Assembly: GCA_021789735.1 (NCBI GenBank)
Contig: JAJYJB010000095.1
Span: 1-8,022, forward strand
DNA length: 8,022 nucleotides
Source of the DNA: Nitrospirota bacterium
GTDB lineage: Bacteria; Nitrospirota; Thermodesulfovibrionia; Thermodesulfovibrionales; JdFR-88
Direction of reading: 5' to 3'
Part shown: positions 6,263-8,022 of the stretch, piece after piece
Layout: every line of letters starts with the position of its first letter
Numbering within the stretch: position 1 is the stretch's first letter
The notes under the pieces: generated by a model
Told to the model about the DNA's origin: nothing
Database searches by the model: none
The model's input: the letters and a program-made list of their open reading frames with translations, nothing else
Made by a program: the position numbers and the translations under genes

Positions 6263-6297
6263 TGCCCTTGAAAAAGGGGGCGCCCGGGCATTTTTTT
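6263..6297 (+). terminator. Probable rho-independent terminator after the LuxR gene
   Basis: TGCCC (6263-6267) can pair with GGGCA (6286-6290), directly followed by seven Ts (6291-6297). The 18-base loop contains GGGCGCCC, so competing GC-rich folds exist. It lies 45 bases after the LuxR stop and just before the Rrf2 gene, which would therefore be a separate transcription unit. Upstream, GGCCG (6224-6228) and CGGCC (6243-6247) form a second small inverted repeat with an A-rich loop. Confidence 0.5.
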
Positions 6298-6319
6298 GAG
6301 CGGGGATGAGGGTTTTTTA

Positions 6320-6727
6320 ATGCACATAACAAGAGAGACCGACTACGCCATACGGTGCGTGTGCTATCTTGCGCAGAGGCCAAAAGAGATAGTGCAGGTC
6401 GATGAGATATCAAAAGGCACATCTGTCCCCAGGGATTTTATGGCAAAGATACTTCAGAAACTTGCCAGGGCGGTCATCGTCCGGTCCCACAGGGGAGCAA
6501 ACGGAGGTTTCGAGCTCGCGCGGAGTCCGTCCGCGATAAGCTTTCTGGACGTTATCGAGGCAGTGCAGGGACCGGTATCGATGAACGTATGCGCCCTGGA
6601 CAGGAAACTCTGTTCCCGGGGCGGCTCCTGCACCGTGCATCCGGTCTGGGTCGAAGTGAGGGGACAGGTGCGCAAGATCCTGGCAAAGAACAATTTCGCC
6701 GGGTACGGGGGCAGCGAGAAAAACTGA
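6320..6727 (+). CDS. Rrf2-family transcriptional regulator with probable Fe-S site, 135 aa
   Basis: Rrf2 proteins are small winged-helix dimers; IscR, NsrR and RsrR sense Fe-S status, NO or redox through a [2Fe-2S] or [4Fe-4S] cluster. The N-terminus MHITRETDYAIRCVCYLA is diagnostic. The winged helix follows (VDEISKGTSVPRDFMAKILQ, then RSHRGANGGFELARSP) and the dimer helix begins near SFLDVIEAVQGPV. Cluster candidates are C91, C98 and C104 with H107, i.e. C-x6-C-x5-C-x2-H; E. coli IscR uses C92, C98, C104 and H107, so spacing differs by one residue. Two further cysteines sit in the first helix (C13, C15). ATG 6320 is chosen because GAGGG lies 7 bases upstream and the family N-terminus starts there; an ATG at 6296 would add eight non-conserved residues. 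The PAS sensor gene follows by 94 bases. Targets are unknown. Confidence 0.92.
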   Translation: MHITRETDYAIRCVCYLAQRPKEIVQVDEISKGTSVPRDFMAKILQKLARAVIVRSHRGANGGFELARSPSAISFLDVIEAVQGPVSMNVCALDRKLCSRGGSCTVHPVWVEVRGQVRKILAKNNFAGYGGSEKN

Positions 6728-6774
6728 GCGGCCGTAAATTTTCCGCTTCCAAGGGGCTGAGAGGGCAGGCAAAG

Positions 6775-6813
6775 GCTTGGGGGCCGGACCCGAAGCTCCG
6801 CCCTCCGGGAGGG
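6775..6813 (+). promoter_or_regulatory. Two-hairpin leader with the Shine-Dalgarno sequence inside the second stem
   Basis: Hairpin 1 pairs GCTTGGG (6775-6781) with CCC-AAGC (6789-6796, one bulged G at 6792). Hairpin 2 pairs CCCTC (6801-6805) with GAGGG (6809-6813) around a 3-base loop. GGGAGGG (6807-6813) is the ribosome-binding site of the GTG start at 6822, so hairpin 2 would hide it. There is no T run, so neither hairpin looks like a terminator. Translational control is inferred from the fold alone. Confidence 0.45.
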
Positions 6814-6821
6814 ATTACAAG

Positions 6822-8022
6822 GTGAACACCAGACGCGCGGGCTTTCTGCCGTTGCCTGCCTTGGTCCTCATGACCGGGGCGCTTTATTTCTGCGTGAAGC
6901 CGTCCTTCTTTTACGACCCGCCCTGGCTGGTCTTGACAGCCAATGAGCTTTTTATCGCGGCCATATGTTTTGCCGTCGCCTACATAGCCATGAAAAATTA
7001 CATGGCGACCGGAAGGCTCCAGATACTGCTTCTTGGCTGCGGCGTTTTAAGCATTGGGCTTGGGGGAGCGGTATCGGGATTTGTCAGGGGCCTGCCCGGA
7101 GGGGAAAACCTTACGGTAACCATCCATAGCACGGGCGCGCTGGTTGGGTCTCTGTTCTACTTCACGTCCGGTCTGGTCCTTCTTGCGGGCATTTCCCCTG
7201 AGGCGGGAGCAAGGCGGAAGATGCTGTGGCTCCTGTTTGGATACCTGGGACTGTTCCTTTTCATGGGGCTGATGACCATCGCCAGCATCAAGGGGATTGT
7301 CCCGGTTTTTTTTGTTCAGGGGGCCGGGCTTGACATTTTGCGCAAGGGGATACTCGGGACGGCCGATGCCCTGTTTGTCTTTTCCTCCCTGGTCTTCATG
7401 GGGACTTATCTTAAAAACAGAGAGGTTTTTCTGTACTGGTATTCCCTTGCACTGGCGCTGACCGCAATAAGCCTGACGGTCCTTTTTTTTCTGAAAGCCG
7501 CCGGGAGCCCGGTCGGCTGGGCCGGCAGGCTCGCGCAGTACCTGGGCTGCGCATATTTTCTTGCGGCGCTCAGGGCCGGGATGCGCAGCGCGCAGGCCAG
7601 AGGGACATCGCTTGGCAATGTCCTGACCAGCTCCCTCTCTCCGGCTGATGAAAGGTTCAGGACCCTGGCGGAAAACTCTCCCGATATCATAAACCGGTTC
7701 GACGGGGACATGAGATACATATACGTCAACCATGCGGGCCTGCGGGCGCTCAACAAGGGGGCCTGCTCGGTTGTCGGCAGGACAATGGCGCAGGCGGGCA
7801 TTGCCGAGCCGTTCTGCGGTCTCTGGAAGGAAAGAATAAAAAAGGTCTTTTCGGGCTGCATGATGGAGGTGGAGGACTATTTTCCGGCCGAAGGGGGCCT
7901 CCGTTTCTACCAGTCCCGGTGCGTGCCCGAATACGGGGCTGGCGGCGGCGTGGAGAGCGTGCTTGTCATATCCCGCGACATCACCGCGCACAAGCAGGCC
8001 GAGGAGGCGCTGCATCACAGCC
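6822..8022 (+). CDS. Multi-TM PAS sensor protein, probable histidine kinase, N-terminal 400 aa (3' end outside window)
   Basis: The frame is open from GTG 6822 to the right edge with no stop. The GTG is chosen because GGGAGGG lies 8 bases upstream; the next ATG (6870) falls inside the first membrane span. Residues 1-265 hold seven or eight hydrophobic spans, and a loop reading GGENLTVTIHSTG (about 93-105) resembles an uncharacterised membrane sensor region seen before PAS domains in environmental bacteria; it may be related to MASE-type modules, but that is unverified. A PAS domain follows (about 276-396: FRTLAENSPDIINRFDGDMR to SVLVISRDITAHKQAEEAL), with the ISRDITxxKxAEE end typical of PAS-PAC units. 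The catalytic part is not in view: histidine kinase is the most likely, GGDEF or another output is possible. It lies 94 bases after the Rrf2 gene and may be co-transcribed with it. Confidence 0.85.
   Translation, partial: MNTRRAGFLPLPALVLMTGALYFCVKPSFFYDPPWLVLTANELFIAAICFAVAYIAMKNYMATGRLQILLLGCGVLSIGLGGAVSGFVRGLPGGENLTVTIHSTGALVGSLFYFTSGLVLLAGISPEAGARRKMLWLLFGYLGLFLFMGLMTIASIKGIVPVFFVQGAGLDILRKGILGTADALFVFSSLVFMGTYLKNREVFLYWYSLALALTAISLTVLFFLKAAGSPVGWAGRLAQYLGCAYFLAALRAGMRSAQARGTSLGNVLTSSLSPADERFRTLAENSPDIINRFDGDMRYIYVNHAGLRALNKGACSVVGRTMAQAGIAEPFCGLWKERIKKVFSGCMMEVEDYFPAEGGLRFYQSRCVPEYGAGGGVESVLVISRDITAHKQAEEALHHS

Noticed and set aside
5393..6422. Minus-strand open frames opposite the LuxR gene
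   Set aside because: The LuxR gene is well supported by its HTH and GAF-like region; the antisense frames show no family signature.
6751..6821. Possible TPP or cyclic-di-GMP riboswitch in the sensor leader (CTGAGAGGGC, GGCAAAGGC)
   Set aside because: CTGAGA is reminiscent of TPP switches and GCAAAG of GEMM, but the other conserved blocks of both classes are missing and the leader is too short.
7047..8018. Long minus-strand open frame opposite the PAS sensor gene
   Set aside because: The plus strand encodes membrane spans and a PAS domain across this stretch; the antisense product is low in hydrophobic order and has no domain.

Overview
The window is a slice of a GC-rich bacterial chromosome. 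Coding is dense, third codon positions are mostly G or C, and Phe-Phe is often written as TTTTTT, giving T runs of 7 to 10 in a GC-rich background. The gene styles (GAF-type LuxR regulator, GGDEF/EAL sensor with a GAF-like module, multi-TM PAS kinase, bacteriohemerythrin) suggest a Nitrospirota- or Desulfobacterota-like anaerobe or microaerobe. That placement is an inference. No tRNA, rRNA, CRISPR array, insertion sequence or phage gene was seen.

Left part (2-1142, + strand): the C-terminal half of a BaiN/HI0933-type flavoprotein, cut by the window edge, overlaps by 8 bases a complete maf gene (nucleotide pyrophosphatase of the YhdE type).

Middle part (4871 down to 1114, - strand) is a probable four-gene operon: bacteriohemerythrin, then a membrane GGDEF-EAL protein with intact cyclic-di-GMP signature residues, then a 97-residue protein of unknown function, then a cysteine-rich small protein broken by a one-base frameshift near 1450. 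The last gene runs 29 bases into the 3' end of maf on the opposite strand.

The 332-base divergent region (4872-5203) holds a good sigma-70-like promoter towards the right. It also holds an extended -10 element towards hemerythrin that lacks a -35 box and has a perfect dyad centred about 42 bases upstream of the expected start. A short unrecognised frame in this region ends in a TGATG overlap with the next gene.

Right part (5204-8022, + strand): a GAF/PAS-like LuxR-family regulator, a probable terminator, an Rrf2-family regulator with three cysteines and a histidine placed as in [2Fe-2S] IscR, then a multi-TM PAS sensor protein (probably a histidine kinase) that runs off the window. The kinase leader folds into two hairpins, and the second one holds the Shine-Dalgarno sequence.

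Taken together, the genes from 1923 to 8022 read as a sensory cluster: an O2-binding hemerythrin, a probable Fe-S regulator, a membrane sensor and a LuxR regulator set around one cyclic-di-GMP enzyme. The link between O2/redox sensing and cyclic-di-GMP is inferred from gene order, not shown.
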